DNA of 64,000 nt. It comes from JAVKSL01 sp039583695 (GTDB lineage Bacteria; Actinomycetota; Acidimicrobiia; Acidimicrobiales; JAJPHD01). Shown in pieces: positions 33,797 to 42,520 of this stretch. The stretch lies in contig JAVKSL010000003.1 in assembly GCA_039583695.1 (NCBI GenBank), positions 16,876 to 80,875 on the forward strand, read 5' to 3'. Each line of letters opens with the position of its first letter. Position 1 is the stretch's first letter. The position numbers and the translations under genes are program-made. Under the pieces are notes generated by a model. That model was not told the origin of the DNA. It worked only from the letters and a program-made list of their open reading frames with translations, and did no database searches.

Positions 33797-34713
33797 GCGG
33801 TGACGGGCGTTGCCTCTGGTGGCTGCGAGCCTCCCTCCCTCGCCGCCGCCAGGACGGCTTCGATGTAGGCCCGGGCCCGCATTGCCACATCCATGGGATC
33901 GTCCCAGTTGTGACGCCACACAGCCAACGTCCCCGCTAATGCCTCGAGCGTGGCGGGTGCGGAGAAGCTCTCGAAGGTGATCGTTCCGTCGTAACCCACC
34001 TCGACGAGGGCCCTGAAGAACGACCCGAAGTCGACCTGGCCGGCACCGAGATAGCCCCGATGACTCTCGCCGACGTGCACGTAGCCCAGCCGGTCTGCGC
34101 AGGCGAAGACCGGTCCCGCGAAGTCGCCCTCCTCGATGTTCATGTGGTAAGTGTCCAGGTGGATGACGACGTTCTCCCGCCCGACATCTTCGATCATGCG
34201 CCTCGCGGCTGCGGCCGTGTTGACGAGGTTGCTCTCGTAGCGGTTGACCACCTCGAGGCCGAGCGTCACGCCCAGGGGCATGGCCCGGTCGGCGAGGCGA
34301 CCGAGCGCCCCAACAGCGTTCGACCACCCGATCTGGCTTGGCGGGCTCTGGTACTTTCCCAGAGCCGAATAGAGCACGCCGGTGAGCAGCGTGGCTCCGA
34401 GGTCGCTCGTAGCCTCGAGTGACCTGCCGAGGAGGGACTCACCTTTGGCTACCACGCTGATGTCCGCACTCGAGATGTCTGCGTCGAAGGGTAGGCCCAG
34501 CGAGCAACGGACTCCGAGAGCCGCTCTGTCGAGGGCCGCCCGAACCGACCTCACATCGATGGCCTCGGGGTCCAGCATGGGTAGCTCCACCACGTCGAAG
34601 CCGGACTCCGCGCTCAGGCCCACCGCGAGCTTGGCGTTGGCGGTGTCCCACTCGCGCACCCAGATCAGCGCGTGGACGCCCAGGGGGTTGCGACCACGAC
34701 GGGTGCTCGTCAT
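33793..34713 (-). CDS. Sugar phosphate isomerase/epimerase (ketose 3-epimerase-like)
   Basis: 306 residues, TIM-barrel AP-endonuclease-2 fold. Metal ligands typical of D-tagatose/D-psicose 3-epimerases are visible: the glutamate in GLEVVNRYESNLVNT, the aspartate in VVIHLDTYHMNIEE, the histidine in YVHVGESHRGYLGAG, and the glutamate in GTITFESFS. It would epimerise a free ketose at C3. Placed between the importer and a xylulokinase, it probably converts the imported ketose into the kinase substrate (inference). ATG 34713 overlaps the ATPase stop. Confidence 0.87.
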   Translation of the reverse strand: MTSTRRGRNPLGVHALIWVREWDTANAKLAVGLSAESGFDVVELPMLDPEAIDVRSVRAALDRAALGVRCSLGLPFDADISSADISVVAKGESLLGRSLEATSDLGATLLTGVLYSALGKYQSPPSQIGWSNAVGALGRLADRAMPLGVTLGLEVVNRYESNLVNTAAAARRMIEDVGRENVVIHLDTYHMNIEEGDFAGPVFACADRLGYVHVGESHRGYLGAGQVDFGSFFRALVEVGYDGTITFESFSAPATLEALAGTLAVWRHNWDDPMDVAMRARAYIEAVLAAAREGGSQPPEATPVTA

Positions 34714-35501
34714 GCTGGTCGATCCTTCACGCCGGTGATGAGGGCTACCAGCTGTTCACCGTCGAGCCCCCCGGTCGGCCCTCCGCCGGCCAAGCGGCCC
34801 CCCCGGAGCACCCACACCCGGTCCGTAAGACGCAGCACCTGTTGCATGTCGTGGCTGATCAAGATTATGGGGACACCTTGATCACGCAGCCGGCAGATTA
34901 CGTTCTCCACCCGGACTGTCTCTTGGACGCCGAGCGAGGCAGTGGGCTCGTCCATGATCACCAGGTGCGAGCCGAAGGTGGCCGCCCGGGCGATGGCGAT
35001 CGCTTGGCGCTGCCCGCCGGAGAGCCGTCGCACGCGCGCGCTCGGGGATGGAACGTTCACTGAGAGCAGCGAGAGCAACTCCGCCACACGCCGTGCCATG
35101 CCCCTACGATCCAGCCAGCGCAGCGGTCCGAGCGAGCAGGTGTCCTCTCGGCCGAGGAAGAAGTTCTGCACCACGCTGAGGTCGTCGACCAGAGACAGAT
35201 CCTGGTAGACGGTTTCCACTCCGGCCTTGCGAGCGACCTCCGGGCTCGAGAGATCAACGTCGTGGCCCGCGAGGCGGATCGTGCCCCGCTCGGGACGGTG
35301 GATGCCGGTCACACACTTGATAAGAGTCGACTTGCCGGCCCCGTTGTCTCCGACGATCGCAGTTACCTCGCCGCGCGCTGCCCACAAGCTGACCCCGTCA
35401 AGCGCAACGATGCCACCGAAGCTCTTGGTGAGGTCGTCTACCTCCAGTGCCAACGCGGGGGTAGCCGGCTTGGTGATCTCTTGGCCCAGGCCTACGTCCA
35501 T
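34710..35501 (-). CDS. Sugar ABC transporter ATP-binding protein (single cassette)
   Basis: 263 residues. Walker A is GDNGAGKSTLIK, the Q loop is in VYQDLSLVDDLSVVQNFFLGRED, the signature is RLSGGQRQAIAIARAATFG, Walker B is LVIMDEPTASLG and the H loop is ILISHDMQQVLRL. It is a single-cassette partner of the next permease, like the ATPase of the first sugar system but only moderately similar to it. ATG 35501 is preferred over the adjacent GTG 35504, with GAGGGG upstream. Confidence 0.92.
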   Translation of the reverse strand: MDVGLGQEITKPATPALALEVDDLTKSFGGIVALDGVSLWAARGEVTAIVGDNGAGKSTLIKCVTGIHRPERGTIRLAGHDVDLSSPEVARKAGVETVYQDLSLVDDLSVVQNFFLGREDTCSLGPLRWLDRRGMARRVAELLSLLSVNVPSPSARVRRLSGGQRQAIAIARAATFGSHLVIMDEPTASLGVQETVRVENVICRLRDQGVPIILISHDMQQVLRLTDRVWVLRGGRLAGGGPTGGLDGEQLVALITGVKDRPA

Positions 35502-35507
35502 CACTGG

Positions 35508-36485
35508 CTATCCCCTCTGGTAACGCATCAAGCCAGCGGCGCCAACCACCACGAGGCCGACGACCAGCGGCTCGTAGAACTGCGACACAGCCATCAGGGT
35601 CAGGCCATTGGCGAGCGCCGTCAACAGGACGGCCCCGACAGCGGGTCCGAGGATGGTGCCGCGCCCACCGAACAGGCTCACACCGCCCAGAACAGTGGCG
35701 GCAATCGCGTCGAGCAGGAGCGTCGTGTCCGGCGCTGGCTCCGCGGCCCCGATTCGGGCCGTGTACAGGACCGCGGTCAGCCCCGCCAGGATGCCCGAGA
35801 TGAGATACACGGCGATGCGGACCCGGTCGATGCGGACGCCCATCGCCCGGGCCGCCTCTCGGTCCCCACCCGTGGCCAGGACGTGGGCGCCGAAGCGCGT
35901 ATGAAACAAGGTCCAATGGCCAGCGATGACCACGGCGACGGCGACCAAGACCGGATAGCCGATCGGACCCACCGACCCGGTGGATAACCGGAGGAGAAAG
36001 TTGCTCGTGATCTGCGTCGGGGTGCCCGAGGTCAGGACCAGGGCCAGCCCGCTTGCCACACCCAGAGCGCCCAAGGTGACGATGAAGTCGGTTATGCGCA
36101 CCTTGGCAATGGTGAGCCCGTTCAAGAGTCCCATCGCCGCTCCACCAGCGACGGCCGCCAAGCAGGCAAATCCGATCCCGAGTCCGCCGGCATGGGTGAC
36201 GACCTCGCCCAGCAGAACGGCGCCCAGCGTGAGGATCGCCACCTCGGAGAGGTCGATCCCCGCTGTAAGGATCACGAAGCTCTGTCCGACCGCCAGGATG
36301 ACCAGGACGGCCGACTCGGTGAGGACGTCCTCGACGTTACCGGCGGATAGGAAGTGGCTGGCGCCGATCCCAAAGACCAGGCACAACACGGCCAGGGCGA
36401 TAAGCGCAGTCCAGTTCGACCAGAAGTCGGGCCGGGATCCGAGCAGGCGGGCCCCCTGCCACGTTGGGAGCCGGTTCGAGAGCAT
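35508..36485 (-). CDS. Sugar ABC transporter permease (RbsC/XylH-like)
   Basis: 325 residues, 8-10 membrane spans. It has the BPD_transp_2 signatures AVGQSFVILTAGIDLSEVAILTLGAVL, VRITDFIVTLGALGVASGLALVL, ATGGDREAARAMGVRIDRVRIAVYLISGILAG and TVLGGVSLFGGRGTILGPAVGAVLLT. In the first signature, DLSE replaces the more usual DLSV. Channel for the sugar bound by the lipoprotein upstream. Confidence 0.92.
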   Translation of the reverse strand: MLSNRLPTWQGARLLGSRPDFWSNWTALIALAVLCLVFGIGASHFLSAGNVEDVLTESAVLVILAVGQSFVILTAGIDLSEVAILTLGAVLLGEVVTHAGGLGIGFACLAAVAGGAAMGLLNGLTIAKVRITDFIVTLGALGVASGLALVLTSGTPTQITSNFLLRLSTGSVGPIGYPVLVAVAVVIAGHWTLFHTRFGAHVLATGGDREAARAMGVRIDRVRIAVYLISGILAGLTAVLYTARIGAAEPAPDTTLLLDAIAATVLGGVSLFGGRGTILGPAVGAVLLTALANGLTLMAVSQFYEPLVVGLVVVGAAGLMRYQRG

Positions 36486-36500
36486 CCTGCCGGCCCGGGC

Positions 36501-37556
36501 TCAGTGGCCGAGGAGGCTGGTGAAGGGGTCGCTGAAGGACTGGAATGGCTTGGGGAATGCTGCCAACGCCTGGCTGGCGTTGGATTGGGTGACCACCTCC
36601 GCCGGTGTTGCCACCGAGGCGGGGAGGTGCTTGCCCTGCGCTGCTGCAGTGCAGGCCTCCACTCCTAGGGCGCCGATCGTGTACGGGAACTGCTCGACGA
36701 CAGCGGCCATCGTGCCTGCCTTGACCTCTTGAAGCACGGCGGTGTCGCCGATGATGGCGGTGGTGTCGACCTTGCCCTGCTTGCCGACGGTGCCGATCGC
36801 ACGCTGCACTCCCAGCGCCATGTCGCCGTTGGCCACAAAGAACGCCTTGAGGTTGGGGTGCGTCTCCATGATGCTGGTGGCATCGGCCAGAGCGGTGGCG
36901 CGATCCCAGTTCCCCGCCACGGTCTGGACTATGTCGAGCCTTCCCGCGGCACCCTCGTTGAAGCCCTTGATCCGGGCTTGGCTCGTCGGGTCGCTGGCAA
37001 GTCCGCCGATGATGGCCACCTGCGAGCCGGAGGGCAGCATGCTTGCCAGCTGTGTGGCCATCAGCTTGCCGGCAGCAACGTTGTCGGTGCCGATGTAGGT
37101 GGCCAGTTGAAGACCAGCCGCCTGAGCGGCGCTGGTCGAGATCGGCAGGTCCACGTTCACGATCGGCTTGTGCTGGGACCGCGCCTGGAGGAGGGGCTGT
37201 ACCAGGTTCGTGGAATCCACCGGGTTGGCGATGTAGCAGGAGTAGCCATGGGCGACGAGAGCTGAGAGGGCATTGGCCTGACCGGCCGCGTCTGCCAGGT
37301 TGCTTGCGGCGTCCACGGTGAGGGGTACGCCGAGCTTCGCTGCTTCGGCCTGCGCGCCCTGGTTCATGGCGGCAAAGTAGGGGTTGCTGACCGGCTTCAG
37401 GATGAAGCCGATGCTCAGGGAGCTGGGCTTGGTCGAGCTGGTTACCCCGGTGCTGGTCGAGGTTGTCGAAGGCGAAGAAGTGCCGCAGGCGGCGGCCAGT
37501 AGGGCGAGTGCGGTCCCCATGGCGGCGATCCCGAGTGTCCGGGCACGAAGACTCAT
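36501..37556 (-). CDS. Sugar ABC transporter substrate-binding lipoprotein
   Basis: 351 residues. Lipoprotein signal with lipobox LAAAC after a basic start (MSLRARTLG), a Ser/Thr linker, then an RbsB-like fold: LSIGFILKPVSNPYFAAMNQGAQAEAAKLGV, VDLPISTSAAQAAGLQLATYIGTDNVAAGKLMA and FFVANGDMALGVQRAIG. ATG 37556 follows a GGAGGG ribosome site, so the frame reaching back to 37613 is not used. It is the first gene of the ROK-controlled operon and defines the substrate of uptake, probably a ketose or pentose. Confidence 0.92.
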   Translation of the reverse strand: MSLRARTLGIAAMGTALALLAAACGTSSPSTTSTSTGVTSSTKPSSLSIGFILKPVSNPYFAAMNQGAQAEAAKLGVPLTVDAASNLADAAGQANALSALVAHGYSCYIANPVDSTNLVQPLLQARSQHKPIVNVDLPISTSAAQAAGLQLATYIGTDNVAAGKLMATQLASMLPSGSQVAIIGGLASDPTSQARIKGFNEGAAGRLDIVQTVAGNWDRATALADATSIMETHPNLKAFFVANGDMALGVQRAIGTVGKQGKVDTTAIIGDTAVLQEVKAGTMAAVVEQFPYTIGALGVEACTAAAQGKHLPASVATPAEVVTQSNASQALAAFPKPFQSFSDPFTSLLGH

Positions 37557-37576
37557 GAGCGGGTCCCTCCTTCTTT

Positions 37577-37618
37577 GGTTGGCCAAAAACTGGCCCTTCG
37601 GTCGGCCAATCACTGGCC
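37577..37618 (-). promoter_or_regulatory. Two 19-base operator-like direct repeats
   Basis: GGTTGGCCAAAAACTGGCC at 37577-37595 and GGTCGGCCAATCACTGGCC at 37600-37618 match at 16 of 19 positions and are offset by 23 bases, about two helical turns. Each holds GGCCA and TGGCC half-sites. They lie just downstream of the promoter, where a bound repressor would block transcription. The divergent ROK regulator is the obvious candidate. Confidence 0.65.
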
Positions 37619-37627
37619 GCTACGGTA

Positions 37628-37656
37628 AGGATACAACAACCTTCTGATCTTGTCAA
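37628..37656 (-). promoter_or_regulatory. Promoter of the second sugar ABC operon
   Basis: On the minus strand TTGACA (37651-37656) and TATCCT (37628-37633) are spaced by exactly 17 bases, a near-consensus housekeeping promoter. Transcription would start near 37620 and run through the two operator-like repeats before the binding-protein gene. Confidence 0.75.
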
Positions 37657-37723
37657 GCAGAAGTATGGGTAAATAAGAGAAAAGATTGGGGCCCTGGCGT
37701 AGAAGGTCCGGTATCCTGATGCG

Positions 37724-38926
37724 GTGCCCACCCGGACAGTGCTCGCTACCACCGCCAGCGCAGGGACCCTCCTGCAGGTCATCCGCGAGGATGCCCTGGG
37801 GACCCGAGCTGCCTTGAGCGACCGTACGGGGCTGTCGCGAACCGCTATCAACCAACGTCTCGCCGTGCTCCTCACGCACGGCCTCGTCGTTCCTGACGGA
37901 CAAGACCATTCGAGCGGCGGGCGGCCGCCGGCACAGTTCTGCTTCAATGCCCTGGCTGGGCTCGTGCTCGGCGTGGACATCGGGATCACCGCCACCCGGG
38001 TGGGGGTAGCCGATCTGTCCGGACATATTCTCGCCGAGACAAGTGGTGACCTCTCCGTCGAGGACGGGCCGGGTGCCGTGCTCGGGTGGGTCGCGAAGCA
38101 CGCGGACGGGCTGCTCCACGAGGTGGGGACAAGTCCTGGGCGCCTATGGGGGATCGGTGTGGGCGTACCAGGACCAGTCGAGTTCGGGGCAGGCCACGTG
38201 GTGAACCCCCCCTTCATGCCCGGCTGGGACCGCTTCCCCATAGGGCACTGGTTCACCGACCACTACGGCTGTCCCGCTGTCATCGACAAAGACGCCAACA
38301 TCATGGCCCTGGGTGAGTACCGGAACGCCTGGCGCCATCTCCGCCATGTGCTCTTCGTAAAGGCCGGTACAGGCGTCGGCTGTGGAGTGATCGCCGATGG
38401 ACGGGTCCACCGCGGGGCCCGCGGTGCAGCCGGTGACATCGGTCACATCCAGCTACAAGGACATGGTGACCCAACCTGCCGTTGCGGCAACCGAGGCTGC
38501 GTGGAAGCCATTGCTGGCGGGTGGGCCCTGGTACGAGACCTTCGGGCGGCAGGATCCTCAGTCCGAACTGCTCGCGACGTGGCTGGACTGGCACATGACC
38601 TGGACCATGATTGCCTCCTCGCGATCCGCCGGGCGGGCCGGGTGGTAGGCGAAGCGCTCGCCGACGCAGTGAACTTCTTCAACCCTTCCGTCGTCATCGT
38701 TGGTGGCTCGATCGGCCTCGCCCATGGCGAGTTTCTGGCCGGTGTCCGTGAGGTCGTCTATCAACGGTCTCTGCCCCTCGCAACACAAGACCTTCAGATC
38801 GTGCCGTCGTCGCTGGGCGACCAAGCAGGAATCATCGGGGCGGCGTACCTGGTCGCGGACCTCATCTTGGAGCCCCAGAGAGTGGACAAGCGGCTTACCC
38901 GAACCGAGCCTCAAGCGAGCCGATGA
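37724..38926 (+). CDS. ROK-family transcriptional regulator
   Basis: 400 residues. The N-terminal winged helix is LLQVIREDALGTRAALSDRTGLSRTAINQRLAVLLTHGLVV; the ROK sugar-kinase-like domain has LVLGVDIGITATRVGVADLSG and GIGVGVPGPVEF. The zinc-binding signature CRCGNRGCVEAIAGG is complete. Such regulators bind a sugar and release DNA. It is divergent from the xylulokinase operon and probably represses it. GTG 37724 lies 6 bases after a TATCCT -10 box (37712-37717), so its mRNA is probably leaderless. Confidence 0.9.
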   Translation: MPTRTVLATTASAGTLLQVIREDALGTRAALSDRTGLSRTAINQRLAVLLTHGLVVPDGQDHSSGGRPPAQFCFNALAGLVLGVDIGITATRVGVADLSGHILAETSGDLSVEDGPGAVLGWVAKHADGLLHEVGTSPGRLWGIGVGVPGPVEFGAGHVVNPPFMPGWDRFPIGHWFTDHYGCPAVIDKDANIMALGEYRNAWRHLRHVLFVKAGTGVGCGVIADGRVHRGARGAAGDIGHIQLQGHGDPTCRCGNRGCVEAIAGGWALVRDLRAAGSSVRTARDVAGLAHDLDHDCLLAIRRAGRVVGEALADAVNFFNPSVVIVGGSIGLAHGEFLAGVREVVYQRSLPLATQDLQIVPSSLGDQAGIIGAAYLVADLILEPQRVDKRLTRTEPQASR

Positions 38927-39122
38927 TCCCGGAGCTGAGCAGAGCGATCGCTTCCGCCGCAAGTCGTGGTCGCCCACCCGGTACAAGCCGTGAACCTGTG
39001 TACAGTAGATCATGGTGTGCTCGCCGTCCCGGCATTGGCGATCGCGACCAGCCCTCGCGCTGCGGGCTGGTGTGCCGTCACCATGGCATGAACCATCTCG
39101 CCCACATCAGGCACCGATTGCT

Positions 39123-39542
39123 TCACGGCGGGTCGTCGCGCATCGGCCACAGCGCTTGGAGCTCGGCGGTAGCAGCGTCGAGCGGCTGGAGCCGGCGAAG
39201 GCGGTGCCCGTCGGTGCGCAGGTAGTCGGCCAGCTTGTAGCTGTCGCCGGGATCGGACTTGGCCCGGCTGGCCCCCCAGCGGGGGCGGGCCGCGTTGAAC
39301 GCGTTGGGGTGGATCGGCACCACCGGGTGACCGGCGGCGAGCAGCCGGTCAACGACCAGCGCGCTGGTCGTCTCGATCGCCACCGGCAGCTGCTCGGACG
39401 GCCCCAGCCCGGCGAGCCGGCCGATGACGGCATCGATCCCGGCCTCGTCGTGGGTGAACGGCCAGTGGGCCACCGTCGTCCCGGCGTCGTCGATGACTGT
39501 CACGTCGTGGGTGGCGGCCGCCCAATCCCATCCTACGAACAT
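39123..39542 (-). mobile_element. IS110-family transposase, 3'-truncated
   Basis: 139 codons from ATG 39542. MFVGWDWAAATHDVTVIDDAG carries the first catalytic aspartate of the RuvC-like DEDD domain. VAIETTSALVVDRLLAAGHPVVPIHPNAFNAARPRWGASRAKSDPGDSYKLADYLRTD carries the glutamate and later aspartates. The frame ends abruptly after LWPMRDDPP; the transposase_20 half with the catalytic serine is missing, so the element is dead. About 250 non-coding bases upstream (39543-39790) may be the left end that encodes the bridge RNA in IS110 elements. Confidence 0.8.
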
Positions 39543-39790
39543 CGGCTTGTCTCGCCTCGTTGTTGTCGTCTGTCGCTGCTTGACTGGTCGGTGTCGGGGC
39601 CCTGTCGCCGCTTGCTCATTGTTCGGCCCTCAGCCGGGCATGTTCCTAAAGGCGGTCACGGGGTCCCGGCGCGTCGGGGGCGGCAGTACTCATGTTGGCC
39701 GTTCACCTCCAAGCGACCTTGGCCGTCCCCCGGGCGTCACCGAGAAGCCACACCAACTCTGACCGAAGCTCACCCCGCAATGGTGGACCA

Positions 39791-40733
39791 ATGAGCGACC
39801 GACTGCATGTTGTGGTGATCGGTGGGGGTCTCGGCGGGTTGTGCCTAGCCCAGGGCCTGCGCCAGGCCGGCGTCGGGGTCAGCGTCTACGAGCGCGACGC
39901 CGCCCCGGACAGCCGCTGGGAGGGCTACTGCATTCAGGTCAACCCGGCGGGGAGCCGATCGCTGCACGCCTGCCTCCCCGAGCCCCTGTGGCGGGCGTTC
40001 CTGGGCACCGCCGGCCCTGGCGGCGAGTTCGGGTTCCTCACCGAGCAGCTCAGGGAGCTGGTGGTGGTCGAGGAGTCGGTGATGTACCCGGTCGCGGCCA
40101 CCGACCCGGCCGAGGGCCACTACACCGTCGACCGGCGCGCCCTGCGCCGGCTGCTGCTACACGGCCTCGACGACGTGGTGCGCTTCGGCGCCGAGTTCGC
40201 CAGCTTCGAACCGACCGAAGACAGCCGGATCGCAGCGAACTTCGCCGACGGCCGCCGCGCGGTCGGCGATGTGCTCATCGGCGCCGACGGCCCGTCCTCC
40301 CGGCTGCGCCGGCAGTACCTTCCCCAGGCGCGGCGGACCCCACTCGGTGTCGGCGGCGTCGGCCACAAGCTGGCGCTCACCCCGTCGAGCCGTAGCTGGC
40401 TGCCGCCGCGCCTGCTGGGGGGCATGAACTCGGTCAACGTCGCTGCGCGACGCCCACCTGCTCTCCCAGATGCTCACCGCCGCCGACAGCGGCCGTCGGC
40501 CCCTGCTCGATGCCATCGCCTACTACGAGGCGGAGGTGCGCGACTACGGCTTCGCCGCCGTCCGCTCCTCACTGCGGATGCAACAGCAGTCCCTGACCAC
40601 CGGAACGCTCCCCACCCTCGCCACCCGCAGCTGGTTCCGGCTCTGCCGTGCCCTACCACCGGTGCGCCGCCTCACCTTCGCCCACGGCTGGGACCGGCTC
40701 TCCTCCCCCCGCCCCTGGGAACAGGAGGCGTGA
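39791..40733 (+). pseudogene. FAD-dependent monooxygenase with internal deletion and frameshift
   Basis: From ATG 39791 the frame reads LHVVVIGGGLGGLCLAQGLRQAGVGVSVYERD (FAD-binding), then IGADGPSSRLRRQYLP, up to GGMNSVN near 40438. The next recognisable block, LRDAHLLSQMLTAADSGRRPLLDAIAYYEAEVRDYGFAAVRSSL, is in another frame and belongs to the C-terminal third. About 100-150 residues including the GD motif that closes the FAD site are missing. The remaining tail stops at 40731-40733. Confidence 0.8.
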
Positions 40734-40853
40734 AAAGGGGCTACGTCCGCCGGCCCCACTCGTGGCGACTCGCCACGACCTCTCCGGGATCCTCGCGCCC
40801 CTGTGCCGCGCACGGATCGGCCAACGAGACGGGGGTGAGGGCTCTGACGTAGC

Positions 40854-41094
40854 TCAGCGTGCGAGGCGGATGTCGAGTTCGCGTTCCACGTAGTCCCACT
40901 CCGGGTCGCGCGGAGCCGGGACACCAGCTCCTCGAACGCAGGCGCGCCTCGGGGGGCGTATCGAACCAGGTGAGGAAGTCGAAGGGCTCGTCCAGATCCC
41001 GGCCGCGGTAGAGCCGGCGGGCCACCGCAGGCAGGTATTGCATCCCGATGGCGATGTGGCGAGAGGTCTCCTCAAACAGCTCCCGCCGAGGCTC
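40854..41094 (-). pseudogene. Chlorite-dismutase-like protein remnant
   Basis: One frame reads RELFEETSRHIAIGMQYLPAVARRLYRGRDLDEPFDFLTWFDTPPEA, then shifts to FEELVSRLRAT and again to DPEWDYVERELDIRLAR and a stop. Together these resemble the C-terminal third of chlorite-dismutase-family heme proteins (the EPFDFLTWFE block). The N-terminal domain is absent and at least two frameshifts are needed, so it is not functional. Confidence 0.55.
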
Positions 41095-41186
41095 GCATGT
41101 CGAGCCGTCTTGGCGGCCTCGCCGATTGGGACCAACTCCATCCCACCATTTGACATCAAGTCGGCTTGAACCGCCATCATGGGTCC

Positions 41187-41798
41187 ATGCCGTCGTTGAC
41201 GTCCTGGTCGAGGACCGAACCGATCCGCTCAGCCTTCGCGCTGCCCAGCGGATTGCGCGGGCGCCTCGCCGGGCACCTGATGCTGTGGACCAACCCGCAG
41301 CGGGACCTGCCCGACCTGATGGACATCCAGGTCGGTGACCAGGTCCTGGAAGTCGGATACGGGCCGGGCGCGCTGATCCGGCTACTCGCCCGCACTCCAG
41401 CCGGGCAGATCTCCGGGGTGGATCCCTCACCGCAGATGTGGGATATGGCCTCTCGGCAAACCCGCGCAGAGGTCGCCGCCGGGCGGATCGACCTGCGGAT
41501 TGGAACCGCCGAGCATTCCGGCTTCGCCGACGAACAGTTCGACCGTGTGGTCTCGGTCAACAACGTGGCGATCTGGTCCGACCTGGAGGCCGGACTGGTT
41601 GAGCTGCACCGGGTGGCATGCCCCGGCGGACAGATCCTCATCGCCTGGCACGGCGGAACACGGCCCTCCCGGATCGCCCAGCACATGCTGCTGACCGACG
41701 ACCAGCTTGACCGCATCCAGCACGCGCTCGCCGGCCTCTGCTCCGACGTCACCCGCCGGGGACTGGCGACCCTCACCGTCTTCGATGCCACCCGGTGA
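41187..41798 (+). CDS. Class I SAM-dependent methyltransferase
   Basis: 203 residues. Motif I is QVLEVGYGPGALIRLLA, the acidic motif is ISGVDPSPQMWDMA, and the post-motif region VVSVNNVAIWSDLEAGLVELHRVACPGGQILIAWHG matches Methyltransf_11/25 enzymes. Substrate unknown. ATG 41187 is preferred to 41166, since the longer form adds only a short weak extension. It stands alone between two remnants and may itself be recently acquired. Confidence 0.8.
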   Translation: MPSLTSWSRTEPIRSAFALPSGLRGRLAGHLMLWTNPQRDLPDLMDIQVGDQVLEVGYGPGALIRLLARTPAGQISGVDPSPQMWDMASRQTRAEVAAGRIDLRIGTAEHSGFADEQFDRVVSVNNVAIWSDLEAGLVELHRVACPGGQILIAWHGGTRPSRIAQHMLLTDDQLDRIQHALAGLCSDVTRRGLATLTVFDATR

Positions 41799-41966
41799 CT
41801 CCGCAACGGCTGCGACTGGGAACCCCTACCGGTGCCGGCGATGCGTGAGTGGTGGGAAGACCACACTGAGCGTGCCCGGTGACGGATCCTCGGGTAACGG
41901 GCGGGGAGATCAACGACGCCGTGAGCCAGTCGTCGGTCCTCAGGGGCGCTGCTGGCTGCCTCGAGG

Positions 41967-42497
41967 TCATGGGGCCCCGACGCTCGGCTCTCCTCCGGCT
42001 GCCGAGAGGTCAGGATCGCTCGCGTCTGAGCGGCCACGCAGCGCTCTTGGGATGAGGACCGCGCTTCTCCCGGTGACCTCGACGAGGGCCATCAGGGTGA
42101 GCGCGGAGGTCCATGCTCCCAAGGTGAGGTCTTTGGCGGCGCTGAAGCGGGCGATGGCGGGACCGCCCCCGTTGGTGGCATACAGGGCGAACACGAGCAG
42201 CCAGCTGGTGCCAAGAGTCCAGTACGCGACCGTGGTGGCCGTCGAGCGGGCCATGAGCCGGCCGTCGCCACCCCAGTAGACGCTCGTGGAGCGCCCCGCA
42301 AGGGTGCCGAGGATGCCACCGGCGACAGCGCAGCCGATGACCAGTGCGAGATCAGCGCTGCGGGCGGGGAAGCCTCGGGTATAGGTTACTGCCGCCCAGG
42401 CAACGATCCCCATCGGCCACGCCAAGGCGAACGCGCTCAGGTGCTTTCCTCGCAGCTGGCGGACGACTGAGGAGTAGATGGATCCCAAGAGGTGCAT
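41967..42497 (-). CDS. Predicted membrane protein of unknown function
   Basis: 176 residues with four probable membrane spans: LSAFALAWPMGIVAWAAVTYT, LALVIGCAVAGGILGTLAG, TVAYWTLGTSWLLVFALYAT and LGAWTSALTLMALVEVTG. A polar C-terminal tail of about 25 residues follows. I do not recognise the family. ATG 42497 is used rather than the longer frame to 42575, which would run back across the divergent regulator's promoter. It is divergent from a MarR-type regulator and shares its operator-like palindrome, so the regulator probably controls it. Confidence 0.65.
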   Translation of the reverse strand: MHLLGSIYSSVVRQLRGKHLSAFALAWPMGIVAWAAVTYTRGFPARSADLALVIGCAVAGGILGTLAGRSTSVYWGGDGRLMARSTATTVAYWTLGTSWLLVFALYATNGGGPAIARFSAAKDLTLGAWTSALTLMALVEVTGRSAVLIPRALRGRSDASDPDLSAAGGEPSVGAP

Positions 42498-42514
42498 CAA
42501 CAGTGATGTATCCT
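42494..42514 (+). promoter_or_regulatory. Shared operator-like palindrome and -10 box of the MarR gene
   Basis: TGCATCA and TGATGTA arms around a 4-base centre (42494-42511; 6 of 7 positions pair) cover the start codon of the membrane-protein gene. They also overlap a TATCCT -10 box (42509-42514). A GTG follows 6 bases later. The position suits a MarR dimer repressing both genes; binding is inferred. Confidence 0.5.
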
Positions 42515-42520
42515 GGGGTG

